Assembly: GCA_964460485.1 (NCBI GenBank)
Contig: CAYWRY010000002.1
Coordinates: 8,118-72,117 of the forward strand
Origin: VGRF01 sp964460485
Lineage (GTDB): Bacteria; Myxococcota_A; UBA9160; UBA6930
Direction: 5' to 3'
DNA: 64,000 bases
Shown here: in pieces, positions 16,719 to 25,491 of the stretch
How positions within the stretch are numbered: position 1 is the stretch's first letter
Layout of the letters: every line of letters starts with the position of its first letter
Translations under genes and position numbers: made by a program
Notes under the pieces: model-generated
The model's database searches: none
Seen by the model: the letters and a program-made list of their open reading frames with translations, nothing else
What the model was told of the DNA's origin: nothing

Positions 16719-19469
16719 GTGCGGACACTGCTCGTCATCGACGCGGCGAACGCGCTCTATCGGGCGTTCTTCGCCTTGCCGCCGCTGCGCAGTCCGAGCG
16801 GGGCGCCGACAGGCGCGGTGTTCGGGCTCGCGAACATGCTGCGCAAGCTGATTCGCGAGGAGAAGCCGGATGCGATCGCCGTCGCCATGGATCCGCGCGG
16901 CGGCAGCTTCCGGCGCGAGCTGTTCGCGGGCTACAAGGCCACGCGCGACGCGCAGCCCGAGGACCTCTCCGCGCAACTCCCGCTGGCGCGCGAGCTGATC
17001 GACGCCTGGCAGCTGCCCGTGCTCGAGGTGCCGGGCTTCGAGGCCGACGACGTGATCGCCACGCTGGCGAAGACGGCGCCGCCCGGCTGGAACGTGGTGA
17101 TCGTCTCGTCGGACAAGGACCTGATGCAGCTGGTCGGCGGCCGCGTCGTGCTGCTCGACTCGATGAAGGACAAGCGCATCGGCCCCGCCGAGGTGCAGGA
17201 GCGCTTCGGCGTGCCGCCGGAGCAGCTGCTCGACGTGCGCGCGCTGGTGGGCGACCCGTCGGACAACATCCCCGGCGTGAAGGGCATCGGCGAGAAGGGC
17301 GCAGCCGCGCTGATCGCCGAGTACGGCACGCTCGAGAACCTGCTCGCGAAGGCGGGCGAGGTGAAGGCGAAGAAGGCGCGTGAGGCGCTGCTCGCGCAGG
17401 CGGACGCCGCGCGGCTCTCGAAGCAGCTCGCCACGCTGCGCGACGACGTGCCGCTGCCCGCCGGCATCGACGCGCTGGCGCCGCATGCGCCCGATCGCGC
17501 CGCGCTGCGCGAGATCTACAAGCGCCTCGGCTTCGGGCGGCTCGTCGAGGAGATCGATGCCGAGATCGCCGCGAGCGGCGCGCCGCCCAGCCCGTCCGCC
17601 TCTCGAGCCGCCGCTGACCCCGACAGGGGTCTGACCCCTCCTGGGCTCGACGCGACGTTTTCGTCCGAGAGCGTCCGGTGCGAGGTGGTTCGCGAGCTCG
17701 CGGCGCTGCGCGCGGCGGTGCAGGCGCTCGCCGACGCCGAGCGCGTGGGGGTCGTGCTGGTCGGCGACGACGAGCCGGGCGGCCTGCCGGGCGTGCCCGC
17801 GGGCGTCGCGCTGTGCGGCGGCGCGCACGCGTTCTATGTGCCCCTCGCGCACGACCTTTTGGGCGGCGCGCAGCTCGCCTGGCCGAGCGCCGCGCCGGAG
17901 CTGTTCAGCTTGTTCGAGGGCCCGGCTGCGCGGCCGTGGATCGCGGCGAACACGAAGCGCGTGCAGTCGCTGCTCGCCGAGGCGGGCTGCACGGCCGCGC
18001 TGCCGGAGCTCGACGTCGAGCTCGCGGCGTTCCTGATCGACCCGGCGGGCGCGACCGCTACCTCCGCGCTCGCGCTCCAGCTGCTCGGCCGCGAGCTGCG
18101 CGGGTTCGAGGAGCTGACGGGACGCGGCGCCAAGGCGCGACCCGCGAGCGCGCTCAGCGCCGAGGAGGCGGGCGCCTGGGCGGCGCAGGAGGCGAGCGCG
18201 CTGCTCGCGCTCGCGCCGCGACTCGAAGCACGCATCGCCGCCGACGAGCTCGCGCCGCTGCTGCGCGACGTCGAGCTGCCGCTCACGGCCGTGCTCTCGG
18301 CGATGGAGCGCGCCGGGATCCGCGTCGACGAGCAGAAGCTCGCGGCGCTCTCGCAGGAGTACGAGCGCGAGCTCGTGCGCATCGAGGGCAACCTCTACGC
18401 GCTCGCCGGCGAGCGCTTCCAGATCAACTCGCCGAAGCAGCTGGCGGCGGTGCTGTTCGAGAAGCTGAAGCTGCCGCCGGTGAAGAAGACGCAGACGGGC
18501 TTCTCGACGGACGAGAGCGTGCTGGAGCAGCTGTCCACGCAGCACGAGCTGCCCGCGCAAATCCTCGCCTGGCGGCGGCTCGCGAAGCTGAAGAGCACCT
18601 GGGTCGACGCGTTGCCGCCGCTCGTGAACGCGCGCACCGGGCGCATCCACCCCACCTTCAACCAGATCGGCGCGGCGACCGGGCGGCTCTCCTCGACGCA
18701 CCCGAACGTGCAGAACATTCCGATCCGCAGCGAGGAGGGCGTGCGCATCCGCGAGGCGTTCGTGCCGGCGGAGGGGATGACCCTGCTGTCGGCGGACTAC
18801 TCGCAGGTGGAGCTGCGCATCGTCGCCCACTACTCCGGCGACCAGAGCCTGATCGACGCGTTCGCCAAGGGGGAGGACGTCCACCGGCGCACGGCGGCGG
18901 AGGTGAACGGCATCGAGCCGGACGCGGTGACGGCTGACCAGCGCGCGCACGCGAAGGCGATCAACTTCGGGATCATCTACGGCTCCTCGGCGTTCGGCAT
19001 CGCCAACCAGCTCGGCATCGCGCAGGCCGAGGCGCAGGCGACCATCGACCGCTACTTCGCGCGGTACCGCGGCGTGCGGCGCTTTCTCGACGAGACCATC
19101 GCCGCCGCGCAGGAGACAGGCTTCGTGCGCACGCTGCTCGGGCGCCGCCGTTACCTGCCCGACCTGCGCTCGCGCAACCGCGCGCTGCGGCAGGCCGCCG
19201 AGCGCATGGCGGTGAACACGGTCATCCAGGGCACGGCGGCGGATCTCATCAAGAAGGCGATGGTCGAAGTGCAGCAGGCGCTCCGCGACGCCGGCCTGCG
19301 CGCGCGCATGCTGCTCCAGGTGCACGACGAGCTCGTGTTCGAGGCTCCGCCCGGGGAGCTCGCGGAGCTGACGAAGCTGGTGAGGTCGCGCATGGAGGGC
19401 GCCTACGCGCTCTCGGTCCCCCTGGTCGCGGACGTGGGCTCCGGCCGGAACTGGCGGGAGGCGCATTGA
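16719..19469 (+). CDS. polA: DNA polymerase I
   Basis: 916-residue family A polymerase. Residues 1-~290 are the 5'-3' exonuclease (LLVIDAANALYRAFF, VAMDPRGGSFRRELF, EADDVIA, SSDKDLMQL, GVKGIGEKGAAALI). Residues ~310-520 correspond to the 3'-5' exonuclease, but the DxE motif is not recognisable (VGVVLVGDDEPGG), so proofreading is probably lost. The polymerase is intact (LLSADYSQVELRI, HAKAINFGIIYG, QVHDELVFEAP). GTG at 16719 gives the family N-terminus; ATG at 16680 in frame would add 13 residues. A palindromic repeat lies in the inter-domain linker. Confidence 0.95.
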   Translation: MRTLLVIDAANALYRAFFALPPLRSPSGAPTGAVFGLANMLRKLIREEKPDAIAVAMDPRGGSFRRELFAGYKATRDAQPEDLSAQLPLARELIDAWQLPVLEVPGFEADDVIATLAKTAPPGWNVVIVSSDKDLMQLVGGRVVLLDSMKDKRIGPAEVQERFGVPPEQLLDVRALVGDPSDNIPGVKGIGEKGAAALIAEYGTLENLLAKAGEVKAKKAREALLAQADAARLSKQLATLRDDVPLPAGIDALAPHAPDRAALREIYKRLGFGRLVEEIDAEIAASGAPPSPSASRAAADPDRGLTPPGLDATFSSESVRCEVVRELAALRAAVQALADAERVGVVLVGDDEPGGLPGVPAGVALCGGAHAFYVPLAHDLLGGAQLAWPSAAPELFSLFEGPAARPWIAANTKRVQSLLAEAGCTAALPELDVELAAFLIDPAGATATSALALQLLGRELRGFEELTGRGAKARPASALSAEEAGAWAAQEASALLALAPRLEARIAADELAPLLRDVELPLTAVLSAMERAGIRVDEQKLAALSQEYERELVRIEGNLYALAGERFQINSPKQLAAVLFEKLKLPPVKKTQTGFSTDESVLEQLSTQHELPAQILAWRRLAKLKSTWVDALPPLVNARTGRIHPTFNQIGAATGRLSSTHPNVQNIPIRSEEGVRIREAFVPAEGMTLLSADYSQVELRIVAHYSGDQSLIDAFAKGEDVHRRTAAEVNGIEPDAVTADQRAHAKAINFGIIYGSSAFGIANQLGIAQAEAQATIDRYFARYRGVRRFLDETIAAAQETGFVRTLLGRRRYLPDLRSRNRALRQAAERMAVNTVIQGTAADLIKKAMVEVQQALRDAGLRARMLLQVHDELVFEAPPGELAELTKLVRSRMEGAYALSVPLVADVGSGRNWREAH
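17615..17639 (+). repeat. Palindromic repeat embedded in polA linker
   Basis: Alternating GACCCC (17616-17621), GGGGTC (17626-17631) and GACCCC (17633-17638) can form two competing hairpins. The sequence is read in frame as part of the low-conservation linker between the 5' nuclease and the degenerate exonuclease domain, adding a Pro/Asp/Leu-rich segment. It looks like a small repeat insertion tolerated in coding sequence. Confidence 0.5.
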
Positions 19470-19608
19470 TGCAGCAGCGGGGCGGCAGCGCGCGTGCAGC
19501 GGCGGTTCGTCGCGGATCGCCGCCGACGGCCCGCGCGGCTCCAGGGGGCTCCCGCGAATACGCGGCGGGCCGCCGGCGTCGGAGCCCCGGGACACCGGAG
19601 AGCGAGGC

Positions 19609-20283
19609 GTGGCGGCTCCAACTCGCAAGGGGCGCGCGGTGACCGTTGCCGCCGGCCCCACCGACGACGAGGTGATCGACGCGATTCGCGCCGGCGACCG
19701 CAACGCCTTCCGCGTGCTGGTCGAGCGATACCAGGCGCGGGCGTTCCGGCTGGCGCTCCGGATCCTGCGCGACGAGGACGTCGCGCGCGACGCCGTCCAG
19801 GACGCGTTCGTGAAGGCCTTCAACAACCTCGGCAAGTTCGAGAGGCGCTCGGCGTTCTTCACCTGGCTCTATCGCCTGGTGAAGAACCAGTGCCTCGACG
19901 TGATGCGCCGCGATCGCTCGGACCGCGTGGTCGAGTGGGAGGAGGGCTCGCTCGTCGAGGCGGACGCTTCCGCGGCCGCCACGCCGGAGGTGGACGGCGT
20001 CTCTTTCGCCCCCGCCACCGAGGTTCTGCGCAAACAGCTCCGAGAGAAGATCGACGCCGCAATCGCGAAGCTGCCGGAGAGTGCGCGAGAGACGCTGATC
20101 CTGCGCGAGGTGGAGGGCCTCTCCTACCAGGAGATCGCCGAGGCGCAGGGCATCCCGAAAGGCACGGTGATGAGCAGGCTCTTCTACGCCCGCAAGCAAA
20201 TGCAGAAGCTGCTGATTGAATCAGGAGCCGTGGACGCTGCGTCAGTGGGTGCAGACATGGAGCCGTCCGGAGAGAGCGCATGA
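19609..20283 (+). CDS. ECF sigma factor (RpoE-like)
   Basis: 224-residue sigma-70 family factor. Region 2: FRVLVERYQARAFRLALRIL, DAVQDAFVKAFNNL and FFTWLYRLVKNQCLDVMRR. Region 4: IAKLPESARETLILREVEGLSYQEIAEAQGIPKGTVMSRLFYARKQM. A linker of ~60 residues separates them. GTG at 19609 was taken; GTG at 19639 is an equally plausible start. ATGA overlap with the next gene, an anti-sigma factor. The 139-bp gap after polA presumably holds its promoter. Confidence 0.9.
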   Translation: MAAPTRKGRAVTVAAGPTDDEVIDAIRAGDRNAFRVLVERYQARAFRLALRILRDEDVARDAVQDAFVKAFNNLGKFERRSAFFTWLYRLVKNQCLDVMRRDRSDRVVEWEEGSLVEADASAAATPEVDGVSFAPATEVLRKQLREKIDAAIAKLPESARETLILREVEGLSYQEIAEAQGIPKGTVMSRLFYARKQMQKLLIESGAVDAASVGADMEPSGESA

Positions 20284-20786
20284 GGAGCGAGCGACTCGTC
20301 AGAGACCTCCACGCCTACCACGACGGCGAGCTGCGCGGGCTGCGCCGCTGGTGGCTGGAGCGCAGGCTCGCCGCGGATCCCGCGGCCCAGGCGGAGCTCG
20401 CCCGCGTCCGGGAGCTCGGCGCGGCGCTGCGCGCCCAGGCGGAGCAGACCCCCGCGCCCGATCTGTGGGGCGCGATCGTCGTCCAGCTCCCGCCGGCGCC
20501 CCCCGCCGCCGAGGTCGGCCGCGAGCGCGCGGGCTTCGGCCTCACGCTGCCGAAGTGGGCGGGCGCGGTGGTCGCCGCCGGCGCCGTGGCCGCCGTCTTC
20601 CTGCTGATGCCCGGCGGCCAGCCCACGCCTGGCCCGGCTCCCGCGATTCGCGAGTCCGCGGTCCAGCTGCTCGACAGCGGGCGCCGGCCTGCGGTGATCC
20701 TGCAGGACGACACGGAGGCGACGATCATCCTGCTGCTTCCCATGCAGAAGATCGGCGCGGGGAGGACTCCCGATGTCGTGGGCTGA
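20280..20786 (+). CDS. Putative membrane anti-sigma factor (zinc motif absent)
   Basis: 168 residues: N-terminal helical domain (VRDLHAYHDGELRGLRRWWLERRLAADPAAQAEL) of anti-sigma type, one transmembrane helix at about residues 93-113, and a short periplasmic tail. The H-x3-C-x2-C zinc motif of many ECF anti-sigmas is missing; the YHDGEL segment matches the usual start of such domains. Role inferred from its place directly after, and overlapping, the sigma gene. Confidence 0.75.
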   Translation: MRSERLVRDLHAYHDGELRGLRRWWLERRLAADPAAQAELARVRELGAALRAQAEQTPAPDLWGAIVVQLPPAPPAAEVGRERAGFGLTLPKWAGAVVAAGAVAAVFLLMPGGQPTPGPAPAIRESAVQLLDSGRRPAVILQDDTEATIILLLPMQKIGAGRTPDVVG

Positions 20787-21264
20787 GCGAAGGCGCGCGG
20801 TGCAGGCGGCGCTGTGCGCGTTGGGGCTCGCGCTGGGCGCTGCGGGCGCCGCGTTCGCGCAGGAGTTCTCGCAGCCGCTCGCCGCGGAGGCTTCGCCGCA
20901 CAAGGCGCCGGCGCGCTTCGAGGTGACGGTGCTGCGGGCAGAGCTGGCGAGAGGCGCGATCGACCCGCGGGCCGCGCGCCTGCACGAGCTGTTTGCGAAG
21001 CGCGGCCTTTCTTATGGGACCCTGCGCGTGGTCGCCCAGCAGCGCGAGGCGCTGATGCTGGGCGAGATCGGCGCGGTGACGACGCCTACCGGCCGCGAGT
21101 ACCGCTTCCGCCCGCTCGATCGCGGCGACGCGGGCGGCTTCCTGGTCGCCGTGGACTGGGGCAGCACGCGCGGCGACTTCCGCATGAAGCCCGGCGTCCC
21201 GCTGATCCTCGGCGGCCAGCCGAAGGACGGCGGCTTCATCTGGGTGGCGCTCGAGCTGCGCTGA
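20773..21264 (+). CDS. Secreted hypothetical protein, third gene of the sigma operon
   Basis: 163 residues with a clear signal peptide (Arg-rich start, then an Ala/Leu core, cleavage likely after AAFAQ). The mature part has a beta-strand pattern (FEVTVLRAELA, LRVVAQQREALMLGEIGAVTT, GGFLVAVDWG, GGFIWVALEL) with no recognised family. It overlaps the anti-sigma gene by 14 bp and has a strong GGGGAGGA Shine-Dalgarno. It could be a periplasmic partner of the anti-sigma factor. Confidence 0.75.
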   Translation: MSWAERRRAVQAALCALGLALGAAGAAFAQEFSQPLAAEASPHKAPARFEVTVLRAELARGAIDPRAARLHELFAKRGLSYGTLRVVAQQREALMLGEIGAVTTPTGREYRFRPLDRGDAGGFLVAVDWGSTRGDFRMKPGVPLILGGQPKDGGFIWVALELR

Positions 21265-21332
21265 GCGCGAGGCCGCCCAGAACGCGCGCTCGCCCGGCTG
21301 CGCCGCGGCTTGCCCGGCGCGCTCCCGGGCGC

Positions 21333-21980
21333 TCACGGCTGTAGGCGCCGCGCCGTCCAGCTCTCGCCCGCGCCGCGCGTCCAGAGCGCGCGATCGTGCA
21401 GTCGGCCCGGGCGGCTGTGCCACAACTCGACGCACTCCGCGCGCAGGCGGTAGCCGCCCCAGTGCGGTGGACGCGGCACCGCGGCGTCGGCGTCGCCGGC
21501 GCGCACGCCGAAGCGCGCGGCGTGGCGCGCGTACTCCGCCTCGATCGCCGCGCGCGACGCGACCGCCTCGCTCTGCGCGCTCGCCCACGCGCTCACGCGC
21601 GAGTCGAGCGGGCGCGTCGCGAAGTAGGCGTCGGCCTCGGCGTCGCTCGTCTCGCCGACGGGGCCGCTGAAGCGCGCTTGGCGCTGCTGGTGGCCGAACA
21701 GGAAGACGGCGGAGGCGTACGGGTGGGCGGCGAGCGCGCGCCCCTTCGGACTGCGCTTGTTGGTGTAGAACACGAGGCTGCCGGTCTCCGGCTCGAGCGC
21801 TTTGCACAGCACGAAGCGCACCTCGGGGCGACCCGCTGCGTCGACGGTGGCGAGGGCGATCGCGTGCGGATCGGGCTGGAGCCGCGCCGCAAACGCCTCG
21901 TCGAGCCAGCGCATCGCGATCGGAAACGGATCCGCGGGCAGCGGATCGTCGGAGAGCCACGCATCGGGCCAGTCGCGCAT
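21333..21980 (-). CDS. pdxH: Pyridoxamine 5'-phosphate oxidase
   Basis: 215-residue FMN enzyme oxidising pyridoxamine/pyridoxine phosphate to PLP. Motifs: PEVRFVLCKALEPETGSLVFYTNKRSPKGRAL (FMN binding), VSAWASAQS, and the C-terminal WGGYRL...LWTRGAGESW...RLQP signature. Length matches the family. ATG at 21980 is near the start of homology. Convergent with the preceding secreted-protein gene; the 68 bp between are GC-rich with a weak hairpin only. Confidence 0.93.
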   Translation of the reverse strand: MRDWPDAWLSDDPLPADPFPIAMRWLDEAFAARLQPDPHAIALATVDAAGRPEVRFVLCKALEPETGSLVFYTNKRSPKGRALAAHPYASAVFLFGHQQRQARFSGPVGETSDAEADAYFATRPLDSRVSAWASAQSEAVASRAAIEAEYARHAARFGVRAGDADAAVPRPPHWGGYRLRAECVELWHSRPGRLHDRALWTRGAGESWTARRLQP

Positions 21981-22103
21981 GCGCGCCAACGTACCGCGGC
22001 GCGGGCCGGCCAATCGCGGGGCGTTTGCGCGCGGCGCTGTGCCATCGTCAGGGCACGCTGCAACGCTGCGCGCCTGCCGCTTCGCACGAGGGAGACAACG
22101 CCG

Positions 22104-23324
22104 ATGCGCTTCGGGATCTTCTACGAGCACCAGCTGCCGCGGCCCTGGACCGACGGCCTCGAGCACAGGCTCTTCCAGGACGCGCTCGCGCAGGTGGAGC
22201 TCGCCGACCAGCTGGGCTTCGACACCGCGTGGGAGGTCGAGCATCACTTCCTCGAGGAGTACTCCCACTCGTCGGCGCCCGAGGTGTTCCTAGCGGCGTG
22301 CTCCCAGCGCACCAAGAACATCCGCCTCGGCCACGGCATCGTGCTCATGCCCCCGGGCTACAGCCACCCTGCGAAGATTGCCTCGCGCATCGCGACGCTC
22401 GATCTCGTCTCGAACGGCCGCGTCGAGTTCGGCACCGGCGAGTCGGCCTCGCGGCTCGAGCTGGAGGGCTTCGGCGTGCCGCCCGGCGAAAAAAAGGCGA
22501 TGTGGCGCGAGGCGACCGAGCAGGTCTGCAACATGCTCGCGATGGATCCCTATCCCGGTCATCAGGGGAAGTACTTCGCGATGCCCCCGCGCAACGTGGT
22601 GCCGAAACCGCTGCAGCGCCCGCATCCGCCCCTGTGGGTCGCGTGCTCGAACCGCGGCACGATCCTCGAGGCCGCGCGGCTCGGCATCGGCGCGCTCACG
22701 TTCGCCTTCATCGACGAGAGCGAGGCCCGCCAGTGGGTGAAGGACTACTACGACACTTTCAAGCGCGAGTGCGTGCCGATCGGGCACACCGTGAACCCGA
22801 ACGTCGCGATGGTGTCGGGCTTCTCGGTGCACCCCGATCGTGCCGAGGCGGAACGGCGCGGGCTCGAAGGCTTCAAGTTCTTCGGCTTCGCGCTCGGCCA
22901 TCACTATGTGTTCGGCGAGCAGCGCGTCGGGCGCACCGACATCTGGCGCAACTTCCAGCACTTCCGCGACCAGTTCCCCGGGCCCGAGGGGCGCTCGATC
23001 GGAACGCCCGACGAGGTGCGCGCCCGGCTGCTGCAGATGGAGGACGCCGGCGTCGACCAAGTCGTGTTCATCCAGCAGGCGGGCCGCAACCGCCACGAGC
23101 ACATCTGCGAGAGCCTCGAGCTGTTCGCGAAGGACGTGATGCCGGAGTTCGCCGCGCGCCGCGCCGAGCGCGAGCGGCGCAAAGCCGACGAGCTTGCGCC
23201 CTACGTCGCGGCGGCCATGCAGCGCAAGCGCTGGATGAAGCCGCTCTCCGATGGAGAGATCCCCGTCGTGAAGGCCTACGGCCGGCCAGACGCCCAGACG
23301 CCGCCCGACCTCGAGAGCCGTTAG
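22104..23324 (+). CDS. LLM-class flavin-dependent oxidoreductase (monooxygenase-like)
   Basis: 406-residue luciferase-superfamily protein, longer than the LLM gene at 8953. N-terminal MRFGIFYEHQLPRPW, then LGFDTAWEVEHHFLEEYSHSSAPEVFLAACS, RIATLDLVSNGRVEFGTGES, and RPHPPLWVACSN. The C-terminal ~50 residues are charged. This subclass is annotated as alkane or related monooxygenases in many environmental bacteria; substrate unknown. ATG at 22104 has GGGAGA upstream. Divergent from pdxH with 123 bp between. Confidence 0.86.
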   Translation: MRFGIFYEHQLPRPWTDGLEHRLFQDALAQVELADQLGFDTAWEVEHHFLEEYSHSSAPEVFLAACSQRTKNIRLGHGIVLMPPGYSHPAKIASRIATLDLVSNGRVEFGTGESASRLELEGFGVPPGEKKAMWREATEQVCNMLAMDPYPGHQGKYFAMPPRNVVPKPLQRPHPPLWVACSNRGTILEAARLGIGALTFAFIDESEARQWVKDYYDTFKRECVPIGHTVNPNVAMVSGFSVHPDRAEAERRGLEGFKFFGFALGHHYVFGEQRVGRTDIWRNFQHFRDQFPGPEGRSIGTPDEVRARLLQMEDAGVDQVVFIQQAGRNRHEHICESLELFAKDVMPEFAARRAERERRKADELAPYVAAAMQRKRWMKPLSDGEIPVVKAYGRPDAQTPPDLESR

Positions 23325-23468
23325 GGCGTCGACGCAAGACCTGCGCGCGATGCGCCGGTTGCAGGCCTTCGCGCGCTCTTTCGCGCGACGCCCGGAGCGC
23401 GGGAGCGTGACGCATTTCCTTGCCCGCTCCGGGATCGCTTGATAGTCCTCGCGCCGAAGGGGGATTCC

Positions 23469-24287
23469 ATGCTCATCACCAAGCACCCGTTTGCCGTCTT
23501 CGCGCTGCTCGCGGCGCTCGCGATCCCGAGCGCGGGAGCGGCCGAGAGCCGGTTCTCCGGCATCGCGCAGATCGACTTCACGAACGCCTACATCTTCCGC
23601 GGAATCATGAACGAGAAGAGCGGCGCCATCGTGCAGCCCTGGGGCGAGGTCTACGCGAACCTCTACTCCTCGGACGACGGCTTCCTGCGCGACGTCACCG
23701 CCGGCTTCGGCGTCTGGCTGAGCATCCACAGCGAGGAGACCCTCGCCGTCGACGACCCGACCTCGCTCTACGAGGCGGACTACTACCCGCTGGTCTCGGT
23801 CGACGTCGCGGGCGGCGTGAATCTGCTCACAACGTACTACTTCTACGATAGTCCGAACGGCGCGTGGGGTCCGGCCGTGCAGGAGCTGAACTTCAAGCTG
23901 TCGCTCGGCGAGGGTCCCTTCGAGCGCATCGCGCCCTGGATGAACCTCGCGATCGAAACGTACAGCTCGTCGAGCGGCACGACTTCGGGCACCGGCGTGC
24001 AGTTCGGCATCGCGCCGACGTTCTTCGAGAGCGACGCGTTCTCGGTGAGCGGCTCGGCGGAGGTCGGCCTCACCATCGACGACTACTACGACGGGCTCAG
24101 CGGCGACGGGAACGAGAACACCTTCGGTTACGCGAATCTCGGTGTGGGCCTGGGTGTGCCGATCAACGACTTCCTCTCCGCGGGCCTGAGCTTCAAGTAC
24201 TTCCTCTTCGGCGACGACCTCGAGGCCGTGAACGGCGGTCACGGCGGACACGGCGTGGTGGTCGGCAGCGTCACGGCGGAGTTCTGA
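23469..24287 (+). CDS. TorF-like outer-membrane porin
   Basis: 272 residues with a signal peptide (cleavage near GAGAAES) followed by alternating-strand sequence rich in Tyr, Ser and acidic residues, ending in the outer-membrane type VTAEF. The early segment FTNAYIFRGIMNEKSGAIVQPWGEVY matches the TorF family pattern (YxxRG near the N-terminus). Start ATG at 23469 after an AAGGGGG Shine-Dalgarno. Transport substrate unknown; it converges on the polyamine importer genes. Confidence 0.7.
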   Translation: MLITKHPFAVFALLAALAIPSAGAAESRFSGIAQIDFTNAYIFRGIMNEKSGAIVQPWGEVYANLYSSDDGFLRDVTAGFGVWLSIHSEETLAVDDPTSLYEADYYPLVSVDVAGGVNLLTTYYFYDSPNGAWGPAVQELNFKLSLGEGPFERIAPWMNLAIETYSSSSGTTSGTGVQFGIAPTFFESDAFSVSGSAEVGLTIDDYYDGLSGDGNENTFGYANLGVGLGVPINDFLSAGLSFKYFLFGDDLEAVNGGHGGHGVVVGSVTAEF

Positions 24288-24290
24288 TCG

Positions 24291-24326
24291 CGCGGGCCTT
24301 CGGGCGAACGCGCTCGAAGGCCCGCG
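24291..24326 (+). terminator. Hairpin terminator after the porin gene
   Basis: Perfect 12-bp stem CGCGGGCCTTCG / CGAAGGCCCGCG with a 12-nt loop, 3 bp after the stop codon at 24287. It separates the porin gene from the convergent potA. Confidence 0.65.
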
Positions 24327-24387
24327 GCGTCCGCGGTCACGGGCGCGCGGCGCGAGCGAGGCTGCGCCCGCGCCACGCGGCCGGCTC

Positions 24388-25491
24388 TCACGCCTCCGGC
24401 GTGAGCAGCCGCGCCGAGTCCGCGGCCCAGTGCGCCCAGAGCCGCGCGCCGGCGCGCGCCTCGGCGACGCGTCGATCCGTCTCGATGTGTGCGACCAGCT
24501 CGTCGCCGGCTGCGGTCTTCACGGCGCAGCGCTGCACCGCGCCCTGGAACACGAGGTCGGTGCAGGTCACCGGCATGGTGCAGTCCTCCGTGCTCGGCTC
24601 GGCCGCGCACACCTCGAGCCGCTCCGGCCGCACCATCAGCAGCGCCGCCGCGCCCGCCGCGAAGGTGCGGCCGCGCGTCGCGATCTCTGCGCGCCGGCCG
24701 CCGGGCAGCAGCACGACCGCGCTCGCGCCGTTCGCGCGCTCGACGGTCACCGGCAGCAAGTTCGCGTGCCCGATGAAGCGCGCGACGAAGGCCGTCTGCG
24801 GCTCGTCGTAGATGCCCTCCGGCGTGCCGACCTGCTCGAGCTCGCCGGCGCGCATCACGGCGATGCGGTCCGCCATGGTGATCGCCTCTTCCTGGTCGTG
24901 GGTCACGAAGATGAAGGTGATGCCCACGTCGCGCTGGATGCGCTTCAGCTCGATCTGCATCTGGCGGCGCAGCTCGAGGTCGAGGGCGGAGAGCGGCTCG
25001 TCGAGCAGCAGCGCCTTGGGGTCGTTCACGAGCGCGCGCGCCAGCGCGACGCGTTGGCGCTGCCCGCCCGAGAGCTGGCTCGGCATGCGCTGCGCGAGGT
25101 CGCCGAGGCGCACGACCTCGATCATGCGCTTCACGCGCCGCTCGACGTCGGCCTTGTCATCGCCGCGGATGCGCGGGCCGAAGGCGACGTTGTCGAACAC
25201 GCTGAGGTGCGGGAACAGCGCGTAGTTCTGGAACACGGTGTTGACGGGACGCCGGTAGGGCGGGACGCCCGCCATCTCCTGGCCGTCCAGCCGGATCGTG
25301 CCGCTGGTCGGCTCCTCGAAGCCGGCGATCATGCGCAGCATCGTCGTCTTGCCGCAGCCCGACGGGCCGAGCATCGCGAAGAACTCGCCCGCGCCGATCG
25401 CGAAGCTCATGTCGTGGGTGGCGACGAAGTCGCCGAAGCGCTTCGTGACGTGCTCGACGGAGATCAGGGGTCGCGGGCTCGCCTCGCTCAC
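24388..25491 (-). CDS. potA: Spermidine/putrescine ABC transporter ATP-binding protein
   Basis: 367-residue importer ATPase. Walker A GPSGCGKTT (42-50), Q-loop FQNYALFPHLSV, signature LSGGQ (140-144), Walker B LLLDEP (161-166), and a C-terminal TOBE domain. The pattern is that of PotA/PotG. The GTG start overlaps the TAG stop of the upstream GNAT-like gene by one base. The permeases and binding protein are about 6 kb away (31715-34563), so the transporter is split within one locus. Confidence 0.9.
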   Translation of the reverse strand: MSEASPRPLISVEHVTKRFGDFVATHDMSFAIGAGEFFAMLGPSGCGKTTMLRMIAGFEEPTSGTIRLDGQEMAGVPPYRRPVNTVFQNYALFPHLSVFDNVAFGPRIRGDDKADVERRVKRMIEVVRLGDLAQRMPSQLSGGQRQRVALARALVNDPKALLLDEPLSALDLELRRQMQIELKRIQRDVGITFIFVTHDQEEAITMADRIAVMRAGELEQVGTPEGIYDEPQTAFVARFIGHANLLPVTVERANGASAVVLLPGGRRAEIATRGRTFAAGAAALLMVRPERLEVCAAEPSTEDCTMPVTCTDLVFQGAVQRCAVKTAAGDELVAHIETDRRVAEARAGARLWAHWAADSARLLTPEA

